In this document: one piece after another, positions 1-8,927 of the stretch | How positions within the stretch are numbered: position 1 is the stretch's first letter | Layout: each line of letters opens with the position of its first letter | DNA from: Jannaschia seohaensis | GTDB taxonomy: Bacteria > Pseudomonadota > Alphaproteobacteria > Rhodobacterales > Rhodobacteraceae | NCBI RefSeq assembly: GCF_900116765.1 | Contig: NZ_UETC01000003.1 | Location: forward strand, 186,001-250,000 | DNA length: 64,000 bases | Direction: 5' to 3' | Position numbers and translations under genes: made by a program | Notes under the pieces: generated by a model | Seen by the model: the letters and a program-made list of their open reading frames with translations, nothing else | What the model was told of the DNA's origin: nothing | Database searches by the model: none

Positions 1-199
1 ACGTTGACAGCGAGCCGCATCTAGGCCCCTGCCCATGCGCCGGCGGTTCATTCCGAAGGTCCCGGCTGACCGGAGCGCGCGGCGGCAGAAGCAGGCTCGA
101 CGCTCCGGTCCCGCTGCGCAATGATGCGGGCCAGGCGAAGGGCTTGGAGACGGTCGACTCTTTTCCAACGAGCCCGTTTCGATCGCCTGGGCCGAGGGG
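1..199. other. left edge, no gene assigned
   Basis: No protein is recognisable in this edge stretch. A plus-strand frame that is open from the window edge closes with TAG at 22-24 and could be the tail of a gene lying to the left, but seven codons are not enough to identify it. The rest is upstream DNA of the metal ATPase gene. Confidence 0.3.
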
Positions 200-2116
200 A
201 TGAGCCGCATGGAAACGACCCGCACCGATCGGCTCAAGACCGGCATCTTGATGCTTGCCGCGCTGGGCCTCTTCCTGGGGCTCGCGCTCCGGGTCATGGG
301 CCAGCCGAGCCTCGCGGATCTCGTCTGGATCGCCGGGGTCGTTCCGGCGCTCGCCGCGCTCGTCGTTGAAATCCTGCGCAGTCTGCGTGCGGGCCAGGTC
401 GGGCTCGATATCGTCGCCGCGCTCTCCATGTCGGCGGCGCTCGTCTTCGGAGAGACGCTGGCGGCGGCGGTCGTCGCGGTGATGTATTCCGGCGGGACTT
501 TCCTCGAAGCCTTCGCCGAGGGTCGCGCCCGGCGCGAGATGCACGACCTTCTGTCTCGCGTCCCCCGAACGGCGACACGGCATCGCAATGGCGGGCTGGA
601 GGAGGTGCCGCTGGGCGAGATCGCGCCCGGAGACCGGCTGCTGATCCGGCAGGGCGATGTCGTGCCGGTGGACGGCAAGATCGGGTCGGCGACGGCCTTC
701 GTCGATACCTCGGCGCTGACCGGCGAGTCCCTTCCGGTGCGGCTCACGCAGGGCGCCGATGCGATGAGCGGCTCGACCAATGCGGGCGAGGCGTTCGACC
801 TCCTGGCCGTGCGCGAGGCGAAGGACAGCACCTATGCAGGAATCGTCCGGCTCGTGGAGGAGGCGCAGGCGTCCAAGGCGCCGATGTCCCGGCTGGCGGA
901 CCGCTGGTCGCTGGGTTTCCTCGCGGTCACGGTCGCCATCGCCTTCGCGGCCTGGTGGTTCACCGGCGACCCGATCCGTGCCGTCGCGGTACTGGTGGTG
1001 GCGACGCCGTGCCCGCTGATCCTGGCGGTTCCGGTCGCTCTGGTCGCCGGTCTGTCGCGCGCGGCGCATTTCGGCGTGCTCATCAAGGGCGCGGGGCCGC
1101 TTGAGACCATGGCGCGCATCCGCACGCTGATCCTCGACAAGACCGGCACCCTGACGGATGGCCGCCCGCAGATCGTGGCGATCGACAGCCATGATGGCAT
1201 GAGCGAGGACGAGATTCTGCGCCTTGCAGCGGCGCTCGACCAGGCATCGAAGCACCCGGTGGCGCAGGCCGTCGTTGCCGCCGCGAAGGCGCGCGGGTTC
1301 GTGCTGCCGGTGCCGTCGGACGTGGCCGAGATCCCGGGAGAGGGCGTCCTGGGCCATGTCGACGGCCAGAAGGTCGTCATTGGCGGTGACGGCTTCGTTT
1401 CGTCCCGGGTCGGAGGGCGGGCCGGCGACCACCCGGCCATGACCGCCGGCGCGGTGCTTGTCGCGGTGGCGGTCGACGGGCGCATGGTGGGGCATCTCGT
1501 CATGTCCGACCCGCTGCGCGAGGGCGCGGGTGCCATGCTCGACGGGCTGCGCCGCGAGGGGATCGCCCGCATCCTGCTTGCCACCGGCGACCGCGCCGAC
1601 GTGGCCGAGCGTGTGACCGATGGGCTGGGCCTCGACGGGCTGCGGGCCGGGCTGACGCCGGACCAAAAGGTTCTGCTGGTCCTGACCGAGCGTAAGCGCG
1701 GGCCCGTGATGATGGTGGGGGACGGGGTGAACGACGCGCCCGCCCTCGCGGCGGCGGATGTGGGCGTCGCCATGGGCGCGCGCGGCGCGGCGGCCTCGGC
1801 CGAGGCGGCCGACGTCGTCCTCCTTGTCGATCGCATCGACCGGCTCGGGCCCGGGATCGAGATCGCGCGGGCCTCGCGCCGGATCGCTGTCGAGAGCGTC
1901 GTGGCAGGCATCAGCCTGTCGGTCCTCGGCATGATCGCCGCCGCTTATGGCTATCTGACGCCGGTGGAGGGCGCGATCCTGCAGGAGGTGATCGACGTGG
2001 CCGTGATCCTGAACGCCCTGCGCGCGCTGCGCATCGCACCGAGGGGGGCGGCCTCGACGGATCCGCGCTCCGACCAGAACGAACCGTCCGAGACCGCAGA
2101 AGGAGCGACCACATGA
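200..2116 (+). CDS. heavy-metal translocating P1B-type ATPase
   Basis: Inner-membrane pump that uses ATP to export a transition metal ion. Its 638 residues carry the P-type hallmarks in order: actuator TGES (174-177), a membrane metal-site motif TPCPL (269-273), the phosphorylated Asp313 in DKTGTLTDG, and the hinge GDGVNDAPA towards the C terminus. There is no N-terminal CxxC metal-binding domain, so it is a short form. The membrane motif is TPC rather than the CPC of Cu, Zn or Cd pumps; TPC types are poorly characterised, so the substrate is open. The stop overlaps the next start by 4 bp (ATGA), which implies translational coupling to a VIT-type iron/manganese transporter. ATG at 200 is chosen; a second ATG lies two codons later. 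Confidence 0.93.
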   Translation: MSRMETTRTDRLKTGILMLAALGLFLGLALRVMGQPSLADLVWIAGVVPALAALVVEILRSLRAGQVGLDIVAALSMSAALVFGETLAAAVVAVMYSGGTFLEAFAEGRARREMHDLLSRVPRTATRHRNGGLEEVPLGEIAPGDRLLIRQGDVVPVDGKIGSATAFVDTSALTGESLPVRLTQGADAMSGSTNAGEAFDLLAVREAKDSTYAGIVRLVEEAQASKAPMSRLADRWSLGFLAVTVAIAFAAWWFTGDPIRAVAVLVVATPCPLILAVPVALVAGLSRAAHFGVLIKGAGPLETMARIRTLILDKTGTLTDGRPQIVAIDSHDGMSEDEILRLAAALDQASKHPVAQAVVAAAKARGFVLPVPSDVAEIPGEGVLGHVDGQKVVIGGDGFVSSRVGGRAGDHPAMTAGAVLVAVAVDGRMVGHLVMSDPLREGAGAMLDGLRREGIARILLATGDRADVAERVTDGLGLDGLRAGLTPDQKVLLVLTERKRGPVMMVGDGVNDAPALAAADVGVAMGARGAAASAEAADVVLLVDRIDRLGPGIEIARASRRIAVESVVAGISLSVLGMIAAAYGYLTPVEGAILQEVIDVAVILNALRALRIAPRGAASTDPRSDQNEPSETAEGATT

Positions 2117-2814
2117 CCCGCCCCGCGCATTCCGAGACCCACACGGTGCATCGCATCGGCTGGCTGCGGGCGGCCGTGCTGGGCGCCAATGACGGTCTGG
2201 TCTCCACCTCCAGTCTGGTCGTCGGCGTCGCGGCGGCGGGGTCGGGAAAGCCCGAGGTGCTGATCGCCGGGCTCGCGGGCCTGGTAGCTGGTGCGATGTC
2301 GATGGCGGCGGGCGAATATGTGTCGGTCAGCTCGCAGACCGACGCGGAGCAGGCCGACCTCGCCCGCGAGCGGCGGGAATTGGAGGAGACGCCCGAAGCG
2401 GAGCTGGAAGAGCTCACGATGATATATGTCGACCGCGGATTGGACCGCGATCTGGCCGAACAGGTGGCCCGGCAACTGACCGAACGCGACGCGTTCGGAG
2501 CCCATGCCCGCGACGAACTCGGCATCACCGAGGCCGTGACGGCCCGCCCGATCCAGGCGGCGCTGGTCTCGGCCCTGACCTTCGCCGTGGGCGCGGTGGT
2601 GCCGCTGGTCGTCAGCTTGCTTGCACCCGAAGCCTCGATCGTCCTTCCGGTCGCGGCGTCGACGGTTCTCGGTCTCGCGCTTCTGGGCGGGTTGGGCGCC
2701 TCCGTCGGCGGCGCTGGCATCCTCCGCGGGGCCATGCGCGTCACGTTCTGGGGCGTGCTCGCGATGGCGGCCACGGCAGCGGTGGGGGCGGCGTTTGGCG
2801 TCTCGGTCGGATAG
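2113..2814 (+). CDS. VIT family (CCC1-like) iron/manganese transporter
   Basis: A 233-residue membrane protein of the vacuolar iron transporter family, which moves Fe(II) or Mn(II) across membranes. The family's N-terminal signature is visible as GANDGLVSTSSLVVG near residue 22, followed by an acidic, metal-binding-like middle (about residues 80-140, rich in Glu, from AEQADLARERRELEE onward) and a C-terminal pair of hydrophobic segments. It starts inside the stop of the upstream P1B ATPase, so the two are co-translated. The pairing suggests iron or manganese handling, but the direction of transport cannot be read from the sequence. Confidence 0.9.
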   Translation: MTRPAHSETHTVHRIGWLRAAVLGANDGLVSTSSLVVGVAAAGSGKPEVLIAGLAGLVAGAMSMAAGEYVSVSSQTDAEQADLARERRELEETPEAELEELTMIYVDRGLDRDLAEQVARQLTERDAFGAHARDELGITEAVTARPIQAALVSALTFAVGAVVPLVVSLLAPEASIVLPVAASTVLGLALLGGLGASVGGAGILRGAMRVTFWGVLAMAATAAVGAAFGVSVG

Positions 2815-3083
2815 CCGTCGCGAGGGGCGCGTGTCGGGCCCGTCTCTAGCGCAGGCGCTGCCCGGCGACCGTGAAGGGAGCCCTGGCCGTCGCGGCGCCG
2901 GACGCGCGCGAGACTTCCGAACATCCGACCTACCGGATCCGTTCCCACCAGACCGGCCCCTGGTCTGTCTGTCGCGACGCGACCGCCATCGAAGCGCCGC
3001 CCGATGGCCCTGGGGCCGGGCATGACGGGGCCGGCTCATCCCGCGTCCGCGCCGGCGCCGGACATCCCGAAAGGAGGCGACCC

Positions 3084-4040
3084 ATGCCGCATGACAGCGC
3101 TCACGCCCATAGCGGTCACGTGCATCTCGACGCGGCGTCGGGCGACCGGCGCGTGTCGGTGGCGATCTGGGCCAACGCGCTCCTGACCGTCGCGCAGGTC
3201 GCGGGCGGCATCCTGGCCGGCAGCCTCGCCCTCATCGCGGATGCCCTGCACAACTTCTCCGACATGGCGTCCCTCGTGATCGCCTTCGCGGCCCGGAAGA
3301 TCTCGCGGCGCCGGGCCGATGCGCGCATGACCTTCGGCTATGGCCGGATCGAGATCGTCGCGGCCCTCATCAACTACACGACGCTGATCTTCGTGGGCGT
3401 CTATCTAATCTACGAGGGCGGCATGCGGCTGGTCGATCCGCCCGAGATCCAGGGCTGGACCGTGGTGATCCTGGGCGGCCTAGCCCTGGTGGTGGACCTC
3501 CTGACCGCGGGGCTGACCTACACGATGCAGAAAAGCAGCGTGAACATCCGGGCGCTTTTCCTGCACAACCTCTCCGACGCGCTCGCGTCGGTCGCGGTGA
3601 TCCTCGGCGGGGCGCTGATCCTGCTTTACGATATGCGCTGGGTCGATCCCGCCATCACCATCGGGATCGCGCTCTATATCCTCTACTTCGCTGTGACCGA
3701 GATCGGCGGACCGATCCGAATGCTCATGCTGGGAACTCCCCCGGACATCGACAGCACGGCCGTCATCGACGCCATACGGCGCGTCGAGGGGGTGCGGGAC
3801 GTCCACCATGTCCATCTCTGGCAGATGCAGGAACATGAGGCGGCTCTCGATTGCCATGTGGTCGTGACGGCGACGGACTGGGCGGGGATCGAGCCGATCA
3901 AGAGGGCCATCAAGGACCGGCTGTCCGATGGCTTCGGCATCGCCCATTCCAGCCTCGAATTCGAACACGCGGACAATGCGCATCGGAATGCGGATCTCTA
4001 CGGCCATGGCGGGCCGGCGCGGTCTGAGGAAAGGGGATGA
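3084..4040 (+). CDS. cation diffusion facilitator (CzcD-like) metal exporter
   Basis: A 318-residue proton-coupled divalent metal exporter of the CDF family. The His-rich N terminus (MPHDSAHAHSGHVHL) is typical of Zn/Cd/Co exporters. The transport-site motifs are visible as ALIADALHNFSD in TM2 and FLHNLSDALAS in TM5, and the cytoplasmic C-terminal domain contains VRDVHHVHLWQM. The frame stays open further upstream, but the ATG at 3084 follows a strong ribosome binding site (AAGGAGG, 3071-3077) and gives a CDF-length protein. A 269-nt gap separates it from the VIT gene, so it probably has its own promoter. It completes a three-gene metal-handling set. Confidence 0.93.
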   Translation: MPHDSAHAHSGHVHLDAASGDRRVSVAIWANALLTVAQVAGGILAGSLALIADALHNFSDMASLVIAFAARKISRRRADARMTFGYGRIEIVAALINYTTLIFVGVYLIYEGGMRLVDPPEIQGWTVVILGGLALVVDLLTAGLTYTMQKSSVNIRALFLHNLSDALASVAVILGGALILLYDMRWVDPAITIGIALYILYFAVTEIGGPIRMLMLGTPPDIDSTAVIDAIRRVEGVRDVHHVHLWQMQEHEAALDCHVVVTATDWAGIEPIKRAIKDRLSDGFGIAHSSLEFEHADNAHRNADLYGHGGPARSEERG

Positions 4041-4298
4041 CTCCCCCCGGCCCCTGCGCAGCTCCCACGGGGGCGAGCGGACGGCCGTGCCTCGCCGCGC
4101 CGTCCGACCGCTGGCTGTTCGGCGTCGACCCGATCGGCTATTCGGAGCAGGAGGGGGCAGGGGCGCGGACCGCGCCGGTGCTCTTGGCCCCCGGCCGGGC
4201 GACCGCGCAGGACAGATGTGCCCGCGCTCCGGCGTCGCACTCAGCCTGGCGGGCGCGGCACCGGCTCCCTTCCGCACCTCCAACCCCGGAGCCGTCCG

Positions 4299-5891
4299 AT
4301 GTCCGTCCTTGCTAAGCTCGACGCGCTCTCGCTCCTGCGGCTCGATGGCGCGCCGCTCTTCTCTGGCCTGTCCCTGATCATCGGGCCGGCGCGCTATGGG
4401 CTGGTGGGGCGGAACGGGTCCGGGAAGTCGTCCCTGCTACGCCTTCTCGCGGGAGAGGCGGCGCCGGCGGCCGGCCAGGTCTCGGTGCCCGCCTCCCTGC
4501 GGCTGGTCAGGCAGGAGATCGACGCGGCGCATGAGACCGTCGCCGATGCTCTGGGGGTGCGCCCCGCGCTCGCGACGCTCGCGCGGCTGGCGGCGGGAGA
4601 AGGCTCGCCCGAGGACGCGGCCGAGGCGGATTGGACCCTGGAGGCCCGGCTTGCCCAAAGCCTTTTCGCGCTCGGTCTCGACGGCCTGGACTTCGGACGC
4701 CCCGTGCGGAGCCTCAGCGGGGGCGAACGGATTCGGCTGATGATCGCGCGGGCGCTGCTGGACGCGCCGGACCTGCTGCTCCTCGACGAGCCGACGAACA
4801 ACATGGACGCGGCGGGGCGCGCGGCGGTCTATCGGCTGCTTGCGGACTGGCGGGGCGGGATCGTCGTGGCCAGCCATGACCGCGCCCTCTTGGAGCGGGT
4901 TGACTGGATCGTCGAACTCACGCCCCAGGGCTGTCATGTGACCGCGGGCGGCTGGTCGGCGCATGCGCGCGACCGCGCCGCGCGGCTGGGTCGCGTGGAG
5001 CGGCGGCTGGACCGGGCAGAAGCGCGGGCGGCCGAGGTCGCGGAGACCGCGCGGCTGCGGGCGGAGCGGCTGGCGCGGCGCGGGGCCAAGGGGCGCCGCG
5101 AGGCCGCCGATGGCAGTCAGCCGAAGCTTGTGGCGAACGCCCGCAAGGCGCGGGCCGAAGCCACATCGGGGGCGGGCCGGCGTCTCGCGGAGCGGCAGAG
5201 CAAGGAGGCGGAGGCCGCGCTGGAGGACGCCCGGGCGGAGACCGAACGGCTCCGGCCGATGTCCTTTACCTTGCCGCCTTGCGGCCTGCCCGCCGGGCGC
5301 AAGGTGCTCGCGGTCGAGGGGCTGACGCTGCGCCACGGCACCGGACCCGTGATCGGCCCGGTGCGTTTCACGCTAACGGGGCCGGAACGGGTCGCGCTTT
5401 CGGGGCCGAACGGCGCTGGCAAGACATCCATCCTGCGGGCCATCGCCGGTCAGGTCGGCAACCAGGGCGGACGCATCTGGCGCGCCCGGCCCGATCCGCC
5501 CTTTCTCGACCAGCATCTGTCCCTGCTGGAACCGGATCTGTCCCTGCTGGAGAACATGCAGCGGCTTCAGCCCGGCCTGTCGCGCAACGCGGCCCATGCG
5601 GCGCTCGCCCGGTTCGCGTTTCGCAACACCGAGGCGGAGCGGCGGGCCGCCAGCCTGAGCGGGGGCGAACGATTGCGCGCGGCCCTGGCCTGCGTCTTCG
5701 CCGCCGATCCGGCGCCCGATCTGCTGATCCTCGACGAGCCGACGAACCATCTCGACCTCGACAGTATCGAGGAACTCGAAACTGCGCTCCGCGCCTATGA
5801 CGGCGCCTTGCTCGTGGTGAGCCATGACGCGGAGTTCTTGCGCCACATCGGCGTCGACCGGCGGATTCGGCTGTCTCGCTCTCCGGGGTGA
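4299..5891 (+). CDS. ABC-F family ATPase (duplicated ATP-binding cassette)
   Basis: A 530-residue soluble protein with two ABC cassettes and no membrane domain, as in the ABC-F family that acts on ribosomes. Cassette 1 has Walker A GRNGSGKSS, signature LSGGERIRL and Walker B LLLLDEPTNNMD. Cassette 2 has GPNGAGKTS, LSGGERLRA and LILDEPTNHLDLDS. Between them lies a charged Arg/Ala/Glu-rich coiled-coil linker, the part that reaches into the tRNA exit or P site in known members. The ATG at 4299 is preferred over longer readings because family homology begins there. It could be a housekeeping translation factor or an antibiotic-resistance ABC-F; the subfamily is not resolved. Confidence 0.9.
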   Translation: MSVLAKLDALSLLRLDGAPLFSGLSLIIGPARYGLVGRNGSGKSSLLRLLAGEAAPAAGQVSVPASLRLVRQEIDAAHETVADALGVRPALATLARLAAGEGSPEDAAEADWTLEARLAQSLFALGLDGLDFGRPVRSLSGGERIRLMIARALLDAPDLLLLDEPTNNMDAAGRAAVYRLLADWRGGIVVASHDRALLERVDWIVELTPQGCHVTAGGWSAHARDRAARLGRVERRLDRAEARAAEVAETARLRAERLARRGAKGRREAADGSQPKLVANARKARAEATSGAGRRLAERQSKEAEAALEDARAETERLRPMSFTLPPCGLPAGRKVLAVEGLTLRHGTGPVIGPVRFTLTGPERVALSGPNGAGKTSILRAIAGQVGNQGGRIWRARPDPPFLDQHLSLLEPDLSLLENMQRLQPGLSRNAAHAALARFAFRNTEAERRAASLSGGERLRAALACVFAADPAPDLLILDEPTNHLDLDSIEELETALRAYDGALLVVSHDAEFLRHIGVDRRIRLSRSPG

Positions 5892-5980
5892 CGCAGGGAC
5901 TTTGCCGAAGGAGATGCCCGTGCGCCTCGGGGCCGGCCAAACGGCTTTGCGCCGGCCCGTCCACCGCATAATGTGGCGCA

Positions 5981-6985
5981 ATGGGCTACGTCACATCTCT
6001 CTTCGCGCGCAAGATGGTCGCTGCCGTCGGGGACGTCATCGACGGCGCGGCGCTGCTGCGGGGGGCGGGCATCGACCCCGACGGGCCCTGGGATCCCAAG
6101 GCGATGATCCCCGATAACACCTATTACGACATGCTCGAACGGATCGCGGCGCAGGTCGATGTGACCGACTTGCCCGTGCAGGTGGGCGCGTCGATGCGCT
6201 GCGACGAGTATGGCGCGCTGGGGCTGGCCTGGAAGGCGGCACGCGATCTGCGCGGCTCGCTTTCCCGGGTGGCGCGCTATGCCCGGCTCTGGACGAGCGT
6301 CGTCCGCTATGAGCTGCGTCCCGATCCACGCGGCGGACTCTATGTCGTGCACCGCGAAGGCGAACGGCGGCTAGGCATGCGGCTGTCGAACGAGACGACG
6401 CTGGTGGCGGCCGCCGCGCTTGCACGGCAGGTCAGCCCGGTGCCTGTTACGCCGCTGGAGGTCCGTGTCGCGCACCCGGCGCCCGGGTCCGTGGCAGCTC
6501 ATGAAGACTGGTTCGGCTGTCCGGTCCTGTTCGGGGCCGAGGAAGATGGGATCCTGTTCTCGGCGCAGACACTCGCGCAGCCGAACATCCTCGGCGACGA
6601 GGGCATCTCCCGCTACCTGCTGTCTGACCTCGAAAGCGAGTTGTCGCAGATCGCGGACGAGGTCCCGCTGATCAGCCAGACGAAGAACGCCATCGCCCAG
6701 ACCCTGAATGAGGGCGCGCCGAAGATGGCGGATATCGCGCGCGGTCTCGGGCTGAGCGCGCGGTCCTTCCACCGGCGGCTCTCCGAGCACGGCATGAGCT
6801 TTCAGACCCTCACCGAGGAAACCCGGCGCGAGTTGGCCGAGGGGCTGCTGCGCGACGAGCGGCATTCGCTGGCGGAGGTCGCGTTTCTCACTGGCTTCGC
6901 GGAACAAAGCTCCTTCACCCGCGCGTTCAAGCGTTGGGTCGGCATGACCCCGGCCAGCTATCGAAAGGCGCGCCGGGGCCGCTGA
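5981..6985 (+). CDS. AraC family transcriptional regulator
   Basis: A 334-residue regulator. The N-terminal two thirds resemble the arabinose-binding-like domain found in this AraC subgroup, and the C-terminal ~90 residues form the double helix-turn-helix (KMADIARGLGLSARSFHRRL, then LAEVAFLTGFAEQSSFTRAFKRWVGMTPASYR). It stands upstream of, and in the same direction as, an NmrA-like reductase and two small membrane proteins, with a 104-nt gap containing spaced direct repeats that look like its operator. It is therefore a likely local activator. The inducing ligand is unknown. Confidence 0.92.
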   Translation: MGYVTSLFARKMVAAVGDVIDGAALLRGAGIDPDGPWDPKAMIPDNTYYDMLERIAAQVDVTDLPVQVGASMRCDEYGALGLAWKAARDLRGSLSRVARYARLWTSVVRYELRPDPRGGLYVVHREGERRLGMRLSNETTLVAAAALARQVSPVPVTPLEVRVAHPAPGSVAAHEDWFGCPVLFGAEEDGILFSAQTLAQPNILGDEGISRYLLSDLESELSQIADEVPLISQTKNAIAQTLNEGAPKMADIARGLGLSARSFHRRLSEHGMSFQTLTEETRRELAEGLLRDERHSLAEVAFLTGFAEQSSFTRAFKRWVGMTPASYRKARRGR

Positions 6986-7002
6986 GCCTTGCTGGCAGCG
7001 AC

Positions 7003-7076
7003 GGTCAAGACGCTGGCATGGCCGGTCAATACCGACGGCGTGCCTGCCGTCTATCCCCTGGGGCGTCAATACGAAC
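7003..7076 (+). promoter_or_regulatory. candidate AraC-type operator (direct repeats)
   Basis: Three copies of a GTCAA core lie in the same orientation at 7003-7008, 7024-7029 and 7064-7069. The first two are exactly 21 bp apart, two helical turns. The second and third copies extend to a 12-bp match, GTCAATAC(C/G)(G/A)AC at 7025-7036 and 7065-7076. Position between the AraC gene and the NmrA-like gene, and same-face spacing, fit AraC-family binding. This is inferred only. Confidence 0.35.
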
Positions 7077-7089
7077 CAGGGAGAGACCC

Positions 7090-7917
7090 ATGGAAAAGAC
7101 CCCCATTCTCGTCATCGGCGCCACAGGCAAGACCGGCGCCCGCGTCGCCGCCCGGCTGGAGGCTGCGGGCCATGCCGTTCGCCGCGGCTCGCGCAACTCC
7201 GCCACGCCCTTCGACTGGGAGGCGCCGGAGACCTGGGCCCCCGCGCTGACCGGCGCCCGCGCGGCCTATGTCACCTATTTCCCCGATCTTGCCTTCCCCG
7301 GCGCCGTCGAAAAGCTCGAGTCCCTCGTCGAAACCGCGAAGGATGTGGGCGTCGAGCATCTCGTCCTGCTGTCGGGCCGGGGCGAGCATCATGCGCGGCT
7401 CGGCGAGGATGTCGTGCGCAATTCCGGCGTCGATTTCACCATCGTGCGCGCGTCCTGGTTCGCGCAGAACTTCTCCGAAGGCTATCTGCGCGATCCGATC
7501 CTGGCCGGTGTCCTCCCGATGCCCGGCGGCGACATCGCCGAGCCGATCCTCGATATCGACGACATCGCAGATGTCGCGGTGGCGGCGCTGACCGAGGAGG
7601 GCCACCGGGGCAAGCTCTATGAGGTGACGGGGCCGCGGCTGCTGACTTTCGCCGAGATGGCGGCGGTGTTGAGCGACGCCATCGGCCGCCCGATCCAGCA
7701 TGTTCCGATCACCTTCGAAGACTTCCACGCGAATGTCGCGGCCTCCGGCGGGGAGTTCGTGGCCGATGTCTTTACCGCCATCGCGCGCGAGACGTTGGAC
7801 GGGCGCAATGCGCACACGACCGACGGGGTGATGCAGGCGCTGGGCCGACCGCCGCGCGACTTCGCCGATTTCGCCCGGGCCGCCGCGAAGGCGAATGTCT
7901 GGTCGGCCGCCGCCTGA
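7090..7917 (+). CDS. NmrA-like NAD(P)-binding oxidoreductase
   Basis: A 275-residue atypical short-chain dehydrogenase of the NmrA/QOR2 type. The dinucleotide-binding glycine motif GATGKTGARV begins at residue 10. Downstream are family features such as VEHLVLLSGRGE and FTIVRASWFAQNFSEGYL. Members either sense NAD(P) redox state or reduce quinones and similar small electrophiles. ATG at 7090 is preceded by GGGAGAGA. It is the first gene after the AraC regulator and runs into DUF4345 and DUF1772 genes, with short gaps of 33 and 56 nt, so the three are probably one transcript. Confidence 0.88.
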   Translation: MEKTPILVIGATGKTGARVAARLEAAGHAVRRGSRNSATPFDWEAPETWAPALTGARAAYVTYFPDLAFPGAVEKLESLVETAKDVGVEHLVLLSGRGEHHARLGEDVVRNSGVDFTIVRASWFAQNFSEGYLRDPILAGVLPMPGGDIAEPILDIDDIADVAVAALTEEGHRGKLYEVTGPRLLTFAEMAAVLSDAIGRPIQHVPITFEDFHANVAASGGEFVADVFTAIARETLDGRNAHTTDGVMQALGRPPRDFADFARAAAKANVWSAAA

Positions 7918-7950
7918 CCTGCGGTACACGCTTATCCGAAAGGAAATCCC

Positions 7951-8361
7951 ATGACCTTCCTTCAGAAGACGGCGCTCGCCGTGGCCGGAGTCACGGCGTT
8001 CGGCATCGGCCTCTTCATCCTGCTCGCGCCGCATGCGTTCTACGCAAGCTACGGGATCGCGCTCGGCCCGGACCCGAGCCTCTTGAGCGAATTGCGCGCA
8101 CCCGGTGCGGGGCTCGCGGGCATCGGAGCGGTGATGCTGGCCGGCCTTGTCCGCCCCGTCTTGCGGCAGGCGGCGGTGGTGGCGGCGCTGACCGTGTTCC
8201 TCGCCTTCCCCGCGGGGCGCGTCCTGGGCATTCTGGCCGATGGCGCACCGTCCGGCGGCATCCTGGTCGCGCTGGTTCTGGAACTCGCGATCGCCGCCCT
8301 GTGCCTGGTCGCCTTCCGGCGGGGCACTGGCCCTGCCGTCTCCGCCATCGCCGCGCGTTGA
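7951..8361 (+). CDS. DUF4345-type small membrane protein
   Basis: A 136-residue integral membrane protein with about four hydrophobic segments: AVAGVTAFGIGLFILLA at the N terminus, a second around AGIGAVMLAGLV, a third around VVAALTVFLAF and a last near ILVALVLELAIAALC. The pattern FYASYGIALGPDPSLLSELRAPGAG agrees with DUF4345. Biochemical function is unknown. A clear ribosome binding site (AAAGGAA) precedes ATG 7951. It sits between the NmrA-like and DUF1772 genes and probably shares their transcript. Confidence 0.8.
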   Translation: MTFLQKTALAVAGVTAFGIGLFILLAPHAFYASYGIALGPDPSLLSELRAPGAGLAGIGAVMLAGLVRPVLRQAAVVAALTVFLAFPAGRVLGILADGAPSGGILVALVLELAIAALCLVAFRRGTGPAVSAIAAR

Positions 8362-8417
8362 CCCTCACTCCGATGCGGCGGCCCCCGCCGCATCCTTCTC
8401 TCTCAAGGATCTGTCCC

Positions 8418-8927
8418 ATGTCCCCCATCCTCTCCTTCCTCATGCAATTCGCCATCCTGGCCTATGCCCTCGTGGCAGGCGTGTTCCTCGCCTTCTCCGA
8501 CTTCATCATGCGCGCGCTCGCGCAGACGGGCGGCAGCGGCGGCGTCGAGGCCATGCAGGTCATCAACCGCGAAGTCTTCCGCTGGGTTTTCATGACCCTG
8601 TTCCTCGGTATGGCCGCGGTTTCTGTGCTGCTGGCGGGCTATGCCTGGATCGGGCTGAGCGGTCTGGGCGGGACGCTGATCGTTCTGGCCGCCGTGATCT
8701 ATCTGGTCGGCTGTTTCGGCGTCACGGTCCTGTTCAACGTGCCGATGAACGAAGCGCTCGCGGGGATGGGGCTGACCTCCGATGCGACGAAGGACTATTG
8801 GTTGCAGGTCTATGTGCCGCGCTGGACCTTCTGGAACTCCGTTCGCACCGGCGCCGCCGCCCTGTCCGCCGCGCTCCTTCTCTTCGGGGTGCTGTGGATC
8901 ACGCAGAGCCAAGCCCCCCAGGGCTGA
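8418..8927 (+). CDS. DUF1772 (anthrone oxygenase-like) membrane protein
   Basis: A 169-residue membrane protein with four predicted transmembrane segments. The sequence around GVEAMQVINREVFRWVF, the NVPMNEALA stretch and the conserved Trp-rich VPRWTFWNSVRT near the C terminus match DUF1772, a domain shared with fungal anthrone oxygenases. Whether the bacterial members are enzymes is not established. ATG 8418 is selected because the family begins at this residue; the frame is open further upstream but overlaps DUF4345. It is the last gene of the AraC-linked cassette. Confidence 0.83.
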   Translation: MSPILSFLMQFAILAYALVAGVFLAFSDFIMRALAQTGGSGGVEAMQVINREVFRWVFMTLFLGMAAVSVLLAGYAWIGLSGLGGTLIVLAAVIYLVGCFGVTVLFNVPMNEALAGMGLTSDATKDYWLQVYVPRWTFWNSVRTGAAALSAALLLFGVLWITQSQAPQG

